Source: Brevundimonas sp. EYE_349
GTDB taxonomy: Bacteria; Pseudomonadota; Alphaproteobacteria; Caulobacterales; Caulobacteraceae
Reading direction: 5' to 3'
Assembly: GCF_023147505.1 (NCBI RefSeq)
Contig: NZ_JAHXPB010000002.1
Span: forward strand, 62,001 to 126,000
Length of the DNA: 64,000 nt
Positions 45,465 to 54,456 of the stretch are shown here, piece after piece. Every line of letters begins with the position of its first letter. The first letter of the stretch is position 1. Under the pieces are notes generated by a model. The model worked only from the letters and a program-made list of their open reading frames with translations, had not been told where the DNA came from and made no database searches. The translations under genes were made by a program, and so were the position numbers.

Positions 45465-46636
45465 CTGAAGCCGCCATCGTCGGATGGGCCCACAGCCCGT
45501 TCGGAAAACTCCATGATGCACCCGACGTCGAAAGCCTGATCGAGATGGTCGCCGCCCAGGCGATCGCCGACGCCGGCATTCAGCAGGACGAGGTCGACGG
45601 CGTCTTCGTCGGCGTGTTCAACGCCGGCTTCTCGAAGCAGGACTTTCCTTCCTCCCTGGCCATGCACAGCGTGCCGGGCCTGCGGTTCAAGCCCGCGACG
45701 CGGGTGGAGAACGCCTGCGCCTCCGGGGCCGCCGCCGTCTTCCAGGCGCGCGACTTCATCGCCGCCGGCCGGGGCCGCTTCGCCCTGGTCGTCGGCGCCG
45801 AGAAGATGACCCACACCACCAGCGCCGTGGCCGGCGACGTCCTGCTGGGGGCCAGCTATCGCAAGGAAGAGGGCGACATTCCCGCCGGCTTCGCAGGCGC
45901 CTTCGGCCGTATCGCCCAGATGTATTTCCAGAAGTATGGCGACCAGTCGGACGCTCTGGCCGCCATCGCGGCCAAGAACCACAAGAACGGCGTCGACAAC
46001 CCCTACGCTCAGATGCGCAAGGACCTGGGCTTCGACTTCTGCCGCAACGAGTCCGAGAAGAACCCCTTCGTCGCCGGCCCGCTGAAGCGCACCGACTGCT
46101 CGCTGATCTCGGACGGCGCCGCCGCCCTGATCCTGACGGACGAGGAGACCGCCAAGTCGATGAAGAAGGCGATCCGCTGGCGCGCCGCCGTCCATCTGAA
46201 CGACTACCTGCCGCTGTCGCGCCGCGATCCGACCCATTTCGAGGCGGGCGCCCAGGCCTGGGCCAGGGCGCTGCAAATCGCGGACATCAAGCTGGACGAC
46301 CTGTCCTTCGTCGAGACCCACGACTGTTTCACCATCGCCGAACTGATCGAATACGAGGCCATGGGCCTGACGCCGCAGGGCCAGGGCGCACGCGCCGCGC
46401 TTGAGGGCTGGACCCAGGCCGACGGCCGCCTGCCCGTCAACCGCTCGGGCGGGCTGAAGGCCAAGGGCCACCCGGTCGGCGCCACCGGCGTCTCCATGCA
46501 TGTCATCTCGGCCATGCAGCTGGCCGGAGAAGCAGGCGACATGCAACTGCCCAAGGCCGATGTCGCGGGCGTGTTCAACATGGGCGGCGCCGCCGTCGCC
46601 AACTACGTCTCCATCCTGGAGCCGATCAGAGCATGA
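45461..46636 (+). CDS. thiolase-superfamily protein (SCP2/lipid-transfer type)
   Basis: A 391-aa thiolase-fold protein. Nucleophilic Cys in RVENACASGAAAVF, HDCFTIAE (the SCP2-thiolase-type HDxF motif), GLKAKGHPVGATGVS with the catalytic His, and a C-terminal GVFNMGGAAVANYVS, where NxGG replaces the second Cys motif of classical thiolases. Such proteins cleave branched or steroid-type 3-keto or 3-hydroxy acyl-CoAs, often with a DUF35 partner; none is adjacent here. It overlaps IclR and the ligase by 4 nt each. It likely carries the C-C cleavage step of this regulon's pathway. Confidence 0.92.
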   Translation: MTEAAIVGWAHSPFGKLHDAPDVESLIEMVAAQAIADAGIQQDEVDGVFVGVFNAGFSKQDFPSSLAMHSVPGLRFKPATRVENACASGAAAVFQARDFIAAGRGRFALVVGAEKMTHTTSAVAGDVLLGASYRKEEGDIPAGFAGAFGRIAQMYFQKYGDQSDALAAIAAKNHKNGVDNPYAQMRKDLGFDFCRNESEKNPFVAGPLKRTDCSLISDGAAALILTDEETAKSMKKAIRWRAAVHLNDYLPLSRRDPTHFEAGAQAWARALQIADIKLDDLSFVETHDCFTIAELIEYEAMGLTPQGQGARAALEGWTQADGRLPVNRSGGLKAKGHPVGATGVSMHVISAMQLAGEAGDMQLPKADVAGVFNMGGAAVANYVSILEPIRA

Positions 46637-48207
46637 CCCTGCCCACCAGCAATCTGGCCTCCATGCTGGTTCACGCCGCCCAGCATTTCGGCGACCGCCC
46701 CGGCCTGATCCAGGGCGACCGCGTCTGGACCTGGACCGAAATCAACGACCGCGTCACCCGCGCCGCCTCGGCCCTGGCCGCGCGCGGCGTCCAACAGGGC
46801 GACCGCGTCCTGGTCCATTCGCGCAACTGCAACGCCATGTTCGAAACCCAGTGGGCCTGCTGGCGCCTGGGCGCGGTCTGGGTGCCGACCAACTTCCGTC
46901 TGACGCCGCCGGAAGTGGCCTATCTGGCCTCCTCCTCGCGCGCCACGACCCACATCTTCGACACCGGCTTTCCTGACCACGCGGCGGCGGCGAAAGACGC
47001 CAACACGGCTTGCGATAGGGTCTTCTGGATCGGCGCCGATGCACCGGGCGAGGACTGGGAGGCCCTGGTCGCCGACGTCTCGGCCCCGCACGTCGACCTG
47101 GCCGACGTGGGCCGCGACGACGTATGCTGGTTCTTCTACACCTCGGGCACCACGGGACGCCCCAAGGCGGGGATGCTGACCCACGGCCAGATGGCTTTCG
47201 TCACCGTCAACCACCTGTGCGACCTGATGCCGGACACGACGGAGCACGACGTCTCCCTGGTCGTCGCGCCCCTGTCGCACGGCTCGGGCATCCACGCTGT
47301 CACTCAGGTCGCCAAGGGCGCCGCCAGCGTGCTGCTGTCCACCGAACGGCTGGATTGCGAAGAGGCCTGGCGTCTGGTCGAGACGCACAAGGTGACGAAC
47401 ATGTTCACCGTGCCCACCATCCTGACCATGCTGACCCAGCATGAGGCGGTGGACCGCTACGATCATGCGTCGCTGCGCTACGTCATCTACGCCGGCGCCC
47501 CCATGTACCGGGCCGATCAGCAACACGCCCTTCGCAAGATCGGCAAGGTTCTGGTCCAGTATTTCGGTCTCGGCGAGGTCACGGGCAACATCACAGTCCT
47601 GCCGCCGCGCCTGCACACGATCGAGGACGATGCGTCGTATCCGATCGGCTCTTGCGGCCTGCCGCGCACCGGCATGGACATCGCAATCCTGTCGGACGAC
47701 GGCAAGCGCCTGTCGGCCAATGAGACAGGCGAAATCTGCGTACGTGGCCCGGCCGTCTTCCTCGGCTACTTCGAAAACGACGAGGCGAACGCAAAGTCGT
47801 TCAAGGACGGGTGGTTCCACACCGGCGACCTCGGCCATCTGGATGACCGCGGTTTCCTCTACATCACCGGCCGGGCGTCGGACATGTTCATCTCGGGCGG
47901 ATCCAACGTCTATCCGCGCGAGATCGAGGAAGCGATCCTGACCCACCCGGCCATCTCCGAAGCCTGCGTCGTGGGCATGCCGCACGACAAATGGGGGGAA
48001 TGCGGGGTCGCCGTTCTGGTCGCGCGCAAGGGCCATACGGCCGACGCCCAGGCGGTCCTGTCGCACCTCGACGGCAAGCTGAGCCGTTACAAGCTCCCGA
48101 CCGACGTCCTGTTCTGGGATGCGCTTCCCAAGTCCGGCTACGGCAAGGTCGCCAAGGCCGAGGTCAAGAAACTGCTTCAGGCGCAGGCCGCAACGGAAGC
48201 GGCCTGA
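46633..48207 (+). CDS. acyl-CoA ligase (AMP-binding)
   Basis: A 524-aa ANL ligase with all core motifs: YTSGTTGRPKAGMLTHGQM, QYFGLGEVTGNI (A5), GWFHTGDLGHLDDRGFLYITGR (A7, positions about 393-414), SGGSNVYPREIEEAI and the C-terminal Lys region LPKSGYGKVAKAEVKKLL. Last gene of the IclR operon (4-nt overlap with the thiolase-like gene). It would activate the acid imported by the TRAP system or formed by the dioxygenase/SDR branch. The motif set is closest to medium- and long-chain or aryl acid ligases; no finer call is possible. Confidence 0.93.
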   Translation: MTLPTSNLASMLVHAAQHFGDRPGLIQGDRVWTWTEINDRVTRAASALAARGVQQGDRVLVHSRNCNAMFETQWACWRLGAVWVPTNFRLTPPEVAYLASSSRATTHIFDTGFPDHAAAAKDANTACDRVFWIGADAPGEDWEALVADVSAPHVDLADVGRDDVCWFFYTSGTTGRPKAGMLTHGQMAFVTVNHLCDLMPDTTEHDVSLVVAPLSHGSGIHAVTQVAKGAASVLLSTERLDCEEAWRLVETHKVTNMFTVPTILTMLTQHEAVDRYDHASLRYVIYAGAPMYRADQQHALRKIGKVLVQYFGLGEVTGNITVLPPRLHTIEDDASYPIGSCGLPRTGMDIAILSDDGKRLSANETGEICVRGPAVFLGYFENDEANAKSFKDGWFHTGDLGHLDDRGFLYITGRASDMFISGGSNVYPREIEEAILTHPAISEACVVGMPHDKWGECGVAVLVARKGHTADAQAVLSHLDGKLSRYKLPTDVLFWDALPKSGYGKVAKAEVKKLLQAQAATEAA

Positions 48208-48307
48208 CCCGACCCGCCGGCGCGGGTTCCAGGCCTTCCGCGCCGGCTCAAATCCAAAAGCGCCGCAAAGGCGCCGGCCGCTTTCATGCATTGGGAGGAA
48301 CAATCGC

Positions 48308-49687
48308 ATGACCAACACCCGTTCCGTCGCCCTGTGCGGCGGCGCTATCGCCGCCGCCCTGTTGGCCGCCGGCTCCGTCCAGGCCCAGACGGCCTTTTCC
48401 ACGCCATCCAACGCCCCGTCTGAGGCCGTGACGCAACAAGCCGCCGCGACCCAGCCCGGCCTGTGGGACCGCCCAGCGCTCACGGGCGACTGGGGCGGCG
48501 CGCGCCGCCGCTTGGAAGACAATGGCGTGACCTTCACCCTGAACGAGGTCGTGGACGCGGTTCACAACTTCAACGGCGGCGTGCGCGAGGAAAGCCGCGC
48601 GGCCGGCCAGCTGTTTTTGGGCGCAACGATCGATACCGAAAAGGCCTGGGGCCTGCCCGGCGGCAAGGTCCAGGCCACCGTTTTCAATCGGCAAGGCAAC
48701 AGCCTGGCCAATGACGCGGGACTCGATCTTCTTCAGCCGGTTCAGACCATCTACGGTCGCGGCACGATCTGGCGCCTGGGCCAGCTCTGGTACGAGCAGA
48801 GCTTCAACGACGGAGCGACCGCCCTCAAGCTCGGCCGTGTCACCCATGGCGAGGACTTCGGCGCCACGCCCTGCGGCAACGTCATGAACCTCATCCTGTG
48901 CGGCCCGGCGTCCAGCCAGATCGTCGGCGGCTATCTCTATAACATGCCGGTCAGCTCCTGGGGCGCACGGCTGCGCCAACGCATCACGCCGGAGTTGCAC
49001 GTCAATCTGGGCGTTATCGAATCCAACCCCGAAAACCTGCGCGAGGATCGCGGCTTCTATCTGGGGACCCAGGGCGCGACCGGCACGATCTACGCCGGCG
49101 AGCTGCAGTGGACGCCCAAGTTCGGCGCGAACGGCGACCTTCCCGGAACCTACAAGATCGGCGCCTGGTACGACTCCAGCGAGTCCAACAATATCGTCTA
49201 TGACGTCAACGGCGACTATCAGGCGCTGACCGGCCTGGCCTTTGCGCGCGAGGGACATCACTCAGGCGTTCACGCCAACGTCCAGCAGCAGCTGATCGCG
49301 CCCCAGGCGGACGGCGCCCACGGCCTGTCGGTGGTCGGCAACCTGGCCATCGCGGATCGCGCCACCAACAAGCTGCGCAGCAAGGCGGCGGTCATCGTGA
49401 CCTATACCGGCCTGATCCCCGGCCGAGCCAAGGACGACGTCACCTTCGGCGTCGGCGCCGCCATCGTGAACGGGCGGGTCACCGACGCCCAGCGCGCCCA
49501 GAACGATGCGGGATTACGCGTCGGTGATCCGCAAGACACCGAATATGCGGTCGAGCTGAACTACGGCTACCGCCTGACCCCGGCCATCACCGTGCGCCCC
49601 GGCGTCCAGTACATCCACAACCCCGGCGGCCAATCCGACCGCGACGGCATCGTCGTCGGCGGGCTGAAGCTGGTGCTGACGTTGTGA
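48308..49687 (+). CDS. OprB-family carbohydrate-selective porin
   Basis: A 459-aa outer-membrane porin. Signal peptide (TNTRSVALCGGAIAAALLAAGSVQAQ), then the OprB domain opening RPALTGDWGGARRRLEDNGV and containing GQLWYEQSFNDGATALKLGR and GTYKIGAWYDSS, and ending in a typical last strand GGLKLVLTL. Start ATG 48308 with GGGAGGA 8 nt upstream. OprB proteins allow diffusion of sugars and other small hydrophilic solutes. It is 100 nt beyond the ligase, with GC-rich inverted repeats in the gap, so it may be its own transcription unit or the end of the IclR operon. Confidence 0.9.
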   Translation: MTNTRSVALCGGAIAAALLAAGSVQAQTAFSTPSNAPSEAVTQQAAATQPGLWDRPALTGDWGGARRRLEDNGVTFTLNEVVDAVHNFNGGVREESRAAGQLFLGATIDTEKAWGLPGGKVQATVFNRQGNSLANDAGLDLLQPVQTIYGRGTIWRLGQLWYEQSFNDGATALKLGRVTHGEDFGATPCGNVMNLILCGPASSQIVGGYLYNMPVSSWGARLRQRITPELHVNLGVIESNPENLREDRGFYLGTQGATGTIYAGELQWTPKFGANGDLPGTYKIGAWYDSSESNNIVYDVNGDYQALTGLAFAREGHHSGVHANVQQQLIAPQADGAHGLSVVGNLAIADRATNKLRSKAAVIVTYTGLIPGRAKDDVTFGVGAAIVNGRVTDAQRAQNDAGLRVGDPQDTEYAVELNYGYRLTPAITVRPGVQYIHNPGGQSDRDGIVVGGLKLVLTL

Positions 49688-49821
49688 GGAGGTCCGGGCG
49701 CGACTAGGCAGCCTGGCCAGCCTCGCACCGTCAGCACAGCCTTCACGCCCACTGTCTTGCAAGCGTCGTCATCGCGGTGTCGCGCTTCCAAGGTAGCGGT
49801 CCGCCCCATGTGTGCGAGATC

Positions 49822-50355
49822 ATGCCTTTAACATCCTCGATCGACGACATCGCCGCCTCATTGTCGAGGTTCGTCGGTCGGCGGCTGAGCGACCGTACGT
49901 TGCGTGAAGACATGGTGCAGGAGGCTCTTACGCGCCTGCTGGCCTACAGCCACATGCACGAGGTCAAAGACGCCGGCGCGCTTGCACGGCGGATCGCGCT
50001 GAACCTGATCGCCGACCATTTCCGCGACCGGATACGTCACCCCACCAACGACCTGTCCGAAGACGTGCCTACGCCCGCCGCAAACGCAGAGGAGATCGTC
50101 ATGCACCGCGAACGCGTACGCGCCTTCGGACGGGTGCTCAAAACCATGCCGCCGCTGCGTCGAGAGGTCTTTACCCGCTTACGTCTGCACGGCGAGACGC
50201 CGAGGGAAATTTCCGCCGCGCTGAACCTCAGCGAGGCAGCCGTGGAGAAACATCTGACCCGCGCACTGGAACAGCTTCACCGTGAAGTCGGAAGAGCCGA
50301 ACGACCGCGCCCTGTCTCCAACTCGACCTCGCCCGTGGAAGGAGGAGCGCGATGA
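49822..50355 (+). CDS. ECF-type RNA polymerase sigma factor (FecI-like)
   Basis: A 177-aa sigma-70 family factor with region 2 ([37 protein letters not shown]) and region 4 ([40 protein letters not shown]). The FecI-like order with fecR and a TonB receptor is standard for cell-surface signalling. I prefer ATG 49822 (MPLTSSIDD); GTG 49777 in frame is possible. It overlaps the FecR gene by 4 nt. It should direct transcription of the TonB receptor at 51465 and perhaps the phosphatase beyond it. Confidence 0.9.
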   Translation: MPLTSSIDDIAASLSRFVGRRLSDRTLREDMVQEALTRLLAYSHMHEVKDAGALARRIALNLIADHFRDRIRHPTNDLSEDVPTPAANAEEIVMHRERVRAFGRVLKTMPPLRREVFTRLRLHGETPREISAALNLSEAAVEKHLTRALEQLHREVGRAERPRPVSNSTSPVEGGAR

Positions 50356-51320
50356 GCCGCTTCTTATCTTACTGGACGACGCGCCGCGTAGCGCATCGGC
50401 GGGCGGCGCGCCACGTTCTGCTCGACGGCGTCCCAAGCGCAGGTGCGTCTGCCGCAGACCCCTCGCTGGTCGAGGCCATGCGGCATACGTTCGACGACCC
50501 AGCACTGTCGGAGGCTCTGCGGGCGAGCTCGCCCTACGCGGCTCGCAAGACCGTCCGAACGAAGCGGGCAGGTTGGACCACAAGGGTGATGCGGCCTGTG
50601 GTGTGGGCGCCGACGGCCTTGGCCATGGTGGTGGGCGGAGTGCTGGCCGGTCCCCATCTCGCCGATCTCGCCGTCGAGGCCACCGCGCTGGAGACGGTCT
50701 ACGACACGTCGCGCGGCGAGACCCGCCGGCTTGTGCTTGAAGACGGCAGCCATGTGCTAATGACAGGCGACACCCACCTGAAAGTGAGGATGGCTGGGCG
50801 AAAACGAGAAGTATCGCTGACCGGTGGCGAGGCCATGTTCGACGTGGCGCATGATGCCTCCCGTGTCTTCGAAGTCCGTACGGACGAAGGCCAGGTTCGC
50901 GTTCTCGGTACGCGGTTCACAATGAGCCTGACCAATGGACGACTGGACGTGGACGTCTATCGCGGTCGCGTCGCGGTCTCGACCGACGCCGGGGCGCGCA
51001 GAGAAGTGGGCGCGGGGGAGCGAGCCTCGGCAAGGGACGGCCATGTCAAGGCTGGGGCGGCATTCGCGCCGGACGAAACTGTATGGAGCGACGGATGGAT
51101 CGAGACCGACGCAATCACCTTGAAAGAATTGGTCCAGCGCCTTTCGCGACGTTCGAAGCGGCCCATAATCATCCAGGACGAGAAGCTGGAAAGCCTTGAA
51201 GCGGCTGGGCGTTTTCGTCTGGACGACGCCGAGGGGCAGTTGCGAAACCTCGCTGTCGTGCACGGTTTCCATGTGGCGGCCGGCCCAGACTCGATCATCG
51301 TTTCACCCACGAAATCCTGA
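50352..51320 (+). CDS. FecR-family anti-sigma/sigma regulator
   Basis: A 322-aa inner-membrane regulator: a cytoplasmic N-terminal part (DUF4880-like, reduced), one membrane segment near residue 90 ([18 protein letters not shown]), and a periplasmic FecR domain ([49 protein letters not shown]) followed by a C-terminal STN-binding-like region ([18 protein letters not shown]). Coupled by a 4-nt overlap to the sigma factor. It would carry the signal from the receptor's N-terminal STN domain to the sigma factor. Confidence 0.92.
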   Translation: MSRFLSYWTTRRVAHRRAARHVLLDGVPSAGASAADPSLVEAMRHTFDDPALSEALRASSPYAARKTVRTKRAGWTTRVMRPVVWAPTALAMVVGGVLAGPHLADLAVEATALETVYDTSRGETRRLVLEDGSHVLMTGDTHLKVRMAGRKREVSLTGGEAMFDVAHDASRVFEVRTDEGQVRVLGTRFTMSLTNGRLDVDVYRGRVAVSTDAGARREVGAGERASARDGHVKAGAAFAPDETVWSDGWIETDAITLKELVQRLSRRSKRPIIIQDEKLESLEAAGRFRLDDAEGQLRNLAVVHGFHVAAGPDSIIVSPTKS

Positions 51321-51464
51321 TCCGGTCGAGGATGAACCTTAGCGAATCCGCCATGCTGCGGTTGCGAAAGATTTGCAAAAATCCCTGTCCGGTATCTGGC
51401 CCGCCCGCGTCTTAGCCTTCTGACCGTCCGCAGGGGGCTGGCGGGTTCAAGGGATCAAGGCTCA

Positions 51465-54392
51465 ATGAGCACCTCAAAAACTCTTACTCGCCTCAAGGCG
51501 ACGACATCCGTCATGGCCTTCGTCATGCTCGCGGCGGCCGGTTCCGTCTCGGCTCAGACGTCCGCCCGAGGGCGCGCGCCGGTCGCGGTATCCGCGTCCG
51601 CCGGCGATCTGTCGGCCGCATTGGCGCAATATTCGCGGGCTTCGGGACTTCAGGTCATCGCCGATCCCGCCCTTTTGCGCGGTCGGCGCACTCAGGGAGT
51701 GTCGGGGACCCTCACGGCCGTACAGGCGCTGGATCGTCTTTTGAGCGGCACGGGACTGGTCTGGCGTCTGAACGGAGACGCTGTCGTCATCACCCGGGGC
51801 GCACAGGCTCGGCCGGCCGGGCCGGCGGCGTCGCGCGTGGTTTCGACCGAGGATCAGGCGGAAACCTTCGCCGAGCTTGAAGAGGTCGTGGTCACCGGCA
51901 GCTTCTCCTCCAGCCTGACCCAGGCCCTGGACATCAAGCGCCGCGCCGACAATGTCGTCGACGTCATCACCGCCGAGGACATCGGCGACTTTCCCAGCCA
52001 GAATATCGCCGAAGCCCTTCAGCGTGTGCCAGGCGTCTCGATCGTCCGCGACCGGGGCGAAGGTTTGTTCGTGCGCGTGCGGGGCCTGGGCGCCAACTTC
52101 CAGATCACGACCCTGAACGGCCGCAGCGCCGCCGTGAACGAGAATGTCCGCGACAGCGGTCAGAGCGGGCGTCAGTTCCGGTTCGACACCCTGCCGTCCG
52201 AACTGGTCGCGGGGGTGGACGTGATCAAGAGCCCGCTCGCTTCGCTGGACGAAGGGGCGATCGGGGGCGTGGTCAATGTGCGCACCTTCCGTCCGCTGGA
52301 CCTGAAGACGTCGCGCCTGGCCCTGTCCGGCGAAGTCAACTACGCGGAGAACGCTGGGGATCTGAACCCGCGCCTGTCCGCACTGGGATCCTGGGTCAAC
52401 GAAGATCGCACCTTCGGCGCCCTGCTCGCCGCCGTATATGACCAGCGTTCCCTGCGCCAGGACCGCATCACCGGCGTCACCTGGGGCACATATGCGGCAG
52501 GCGTGGACACGAATGGCGACGGCGTGTCCGACAGCGGCTCCATCATCTATCCGCAGGCGCTGCGCCCTACGCTGGAGACGGAAGATCGTGAGCGCTACGG
52601 CCTGAACGCCGCCCTGCAATGGCGGCCTACCGCGACGACCGACGTAAATCTGGACATCACCTACACCGATCTGATGGTCGATTACGACGAACTGACCTAT
52701 TCGGCCGACGCCAATGTCGCGAATGCGGTGCGCGGCACTGCGCGGGTCGAGAACGGCGCCCTGGTGGGCGGAACCTTCAGCGGCGGCACCAGCCAGATTG
52801 GTCACGAAGTCTCGCGCCTGCATCACGACAACCTGTCGGTGGGTCTGAACCTGCGTCAGCAGATCGGCGCCTGGACCGTGTCGGGAGACGCCGCCTATGC
52901 CCGCGCCGCAAGCGACACGCCCGACCCGATCACAAGATCGCGGGTTCAGGGCCCGGTCGGGCGGATCCAGATCGACATGCCCAGGTCGGGCGGCGGCGTC
53001 CCTTCGATCCGCTTTCTCGACGCGGACATGAACAGTATCTCGACGCTGCCGGGACGGCGTCTGGAATATCGGGTCAACGACACCCTGGACGAAGAGACCG
53101 CAATCCAACTGGACTTCGTCCGTTCCGTCTCCTTCGGGCCCATCGCCAAGGTCGCCTTCGGCGCCAAATATCGCGATCGTGCGCGCGACTACAATCGTCG
53201 CGATTTCAACATCACGCGCGGCATTTCCGGCGTGACCCTGGCTCCGGACTTTTTCCAGCCCTTCTCGCAGAAGGACTTCCTGTCCAAGGTCGGGGCTGAA
53301 CTGCCGCGCAACTGGGTCGTGCCGAACCCGACGCGGTTCCTGCGCCAGATCACCCAAGCCGATCTGGACGCGCCGTTGTCGCGGGGCGATTTACGCAACT
53401 CCTACCAGATCGACGAGACCATCCTGGCCGGTTACGGCATGGCCGACGTCGAGACCATGCTGTTCGGGGCGCCCTTGCGCGGCAATTTCGGATTGCGGGT
53501 CGCCCAGACAGAGCAGACGTCTTCGGGGCACGCCGACAACGGGCGGGCCGCCCTGCCGGTGTCGTTCGACAAGACCTACAATGACGTCCTGCCATCTCTG
53601 AACCTGGTGTGGGAAGCGCGCGACGACTTCCAGTTTCGCATTGCGGCGGCCAAGGTGATCACTCGCCCGTCCCTGTCGGACCTAGCCCCCAGGCTGACGC
53701 TCAACTCATCGGGCGCCCTCTTCACCGCCGTTGGTGGGAACCCCGAGCTTAGGCCGTTCGAGGCCTGGCAATACGATGCGGTGGCGGAATGGTACTTCTC
53801 GCCGTCCAGCGCCCTGATCGGCGGGGCCTTCTACAAGGACATCACCACCTTCTCGACCCGTCGCCGGTCCAATATCGACATCGACGACGTGACCTATGAA
53901 CTGACTGCGCCGGTCAACGGCGGCACGGCTTCGATCGCGGGGATTGAGCTGGCCTACCAGCAGTTGTTCCCGTTCCTGCCGGCGCCGTTCGACGGTCTGG
54001 GGATGACAGCCAACCTGACCCTGACCACGACCGACGCGACCTATTACGACGGTACGCGCGAGTTCAAGGACGACCTCGAAAACGTCGCCAAGCAGAGCGT
54101 CAACCTGACCGGCTTCTACGAGAAGGGGCCGCTGGCGGCGCGTCTCAGCTATTCCTGGCGGGGTGACGTGCTGCAGGAAGTCGGAACCAACGGTCTCGAG
54201 TCGGCGAATGATCGGGCCTTCGGATCGCTGGACGGCAGCCTGAGCTACAAGCTCACCGATCGACTGACGGTCTCCGTGGAGGCCATCAATCTGACCGACC
54301 AGCCGCAAGAGCAGTTCGTCGCTGACAACCGCTTCGTCGGCTACACCGACTACGGCCGCACCATCTCCGTCGGAATGAGCGCCCGTTTCTAA
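51465..54392 (+). CDS. TonB-dependent transducer with STN signalling domain
   Basis: A 975-aa outer-membrane receptor. Signal peptide (MAFVMLAAAGSVSAQ near residues 17-31), an STN domain at about 40-105 (LAQYSRASGLQVIADPALL, GTLTAVQALDRLLSGTGLVW), a TonB box (EEVVVTGSFSSS), then a plug with AEALQRVPGVSIVRDRGEGL and a barrel ending RTISVGMSARF. The ALDIKRRADNVVDVITAED and RVRGL segments are characteristic of the large Caulobacter/Xanthomonas receptor group linked to polymers and sugars. The STN domain and the adjacent sigma/FecR genes make it a surface-signalling transducer. A terminator follows. Its proximity to alkaline phosphatase hints at a phosphorylated ligand. Confidence 0.94.
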   Translation: MSTSKTLTRLKATTSVMAFVMLAAAGSVSAQTSARGRAPVAVSASAGDLSAALAQYSRASGLQVIADPALLRGRRTQGVSGTLTAVQALDRLLSGTGLVWRLNGDAVVITRGAQARPAGPAASRVVSTEDQAETFAELEEVVVTGSFSSSLTQALDIKRRADNVVDVITAEDIGDFPSQNIAEALQRVPGVSIVRDRGEGLFVRVRGLGANFQITTLNGRSAAVNENVRDSGQSGRQFRFDTLPSELVAGVDVIKSPLASLDEGAIGGVVNVRTFRPLDLKTSRLALSGEVNYAENAGDLNPRLSALGSWVNEDRTFGALLAAVYDQRSLRQDRITGVTWGTYAAGVDTNGDGVSDSGSIIYPQALRPTLETEDRERYGLNAALQWRPTATTDVNLDITYTDLMVDYDELTYSADANVANAVRGTARVENGALVGGTFSGGTSQIGHEVSRLHHDNLSVGLNLRQQIGAWTVSGDAAYARAASDTPDPITRSRVQGPVGRIQIDMPRSGGGVPSIRFLDADMNSISTLPGRRLEYRVNDTLDEETAIQLDFVRSVSFGPIAKVAFGAKYRDRARDYNRRDFNITRGISGVTLAPDFFQPFSQKDFLSKVGAELPRNWVVPNPTRFLRQITQADLDAPLSRGDLRNSYQIDETILAGYGMADVETMLFGAPLRGNFGLRVAQTEQTSSGHADNGRAALPVSFDKTYNDVLPSLNLVWEARDDFQFRIAAAKVITRPSLSDLAPRLTLNSSGALFTAVGGNPELRPFEAWQYDAVAEWYFSPSSALIGGAFYKDITTFSTRRRSNIDIDDVTYELTAPVNGGTASIAGIELAYQQLFPFLPAPFDGLGMTANLTLTTTDATYYDGTREFKDDLENVAKQSVNLTGFYEKGPLAARLSYSWRGDVLQEVGTNGLESANDRAFGSLDGSLSYKLTDRLTVSVEAINLTDQPQEQFVADNRFVGYTDYGRTISVGMSARF

Positions 54393-54405
54393 TATCCACC
54401 TGCCA

Positions 54406-54437
54406 CCCCGCGCGTCGCCGGCGACGCGCGGGGTTTT
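54406..54437 (+). terminator. rho-independent terminator after the TonB transducer
   Basis: Perfect 14-bp inverted repeat (CCCCGCGCGTCGCC then GGCGACGCGCGGGG, 54406-54433) followed by TTTT. It sits between the receptor and the alkaline phosphatase gene and may limit read-through to the phosphatase. Confidence 0.88.
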
Positions 54438-54456
54438 CTGTCTTTAGGAGATCGTC

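Noticed and set aside
48208..48307. GC-rich inverted repeats between the ligase and the porin as a terminator
   Set aside because: Stems such as GCCGGCGCGG with CCGCGCCGGC exist, but no T-run follows and several overlapping stems are possible in such GC-rich sequence.
46603..48537. 644-codon open frame on the minus strand
   Set aside because: Antisense to a ligase with every ANL motif. It reflects absence of stops in high-GC DNA.
51474..53357. 627-codon open frame on the minus strand
   Set aside because: Antisense to the STN-type TonB receptor, with no recognisable domain and no ribosome site.
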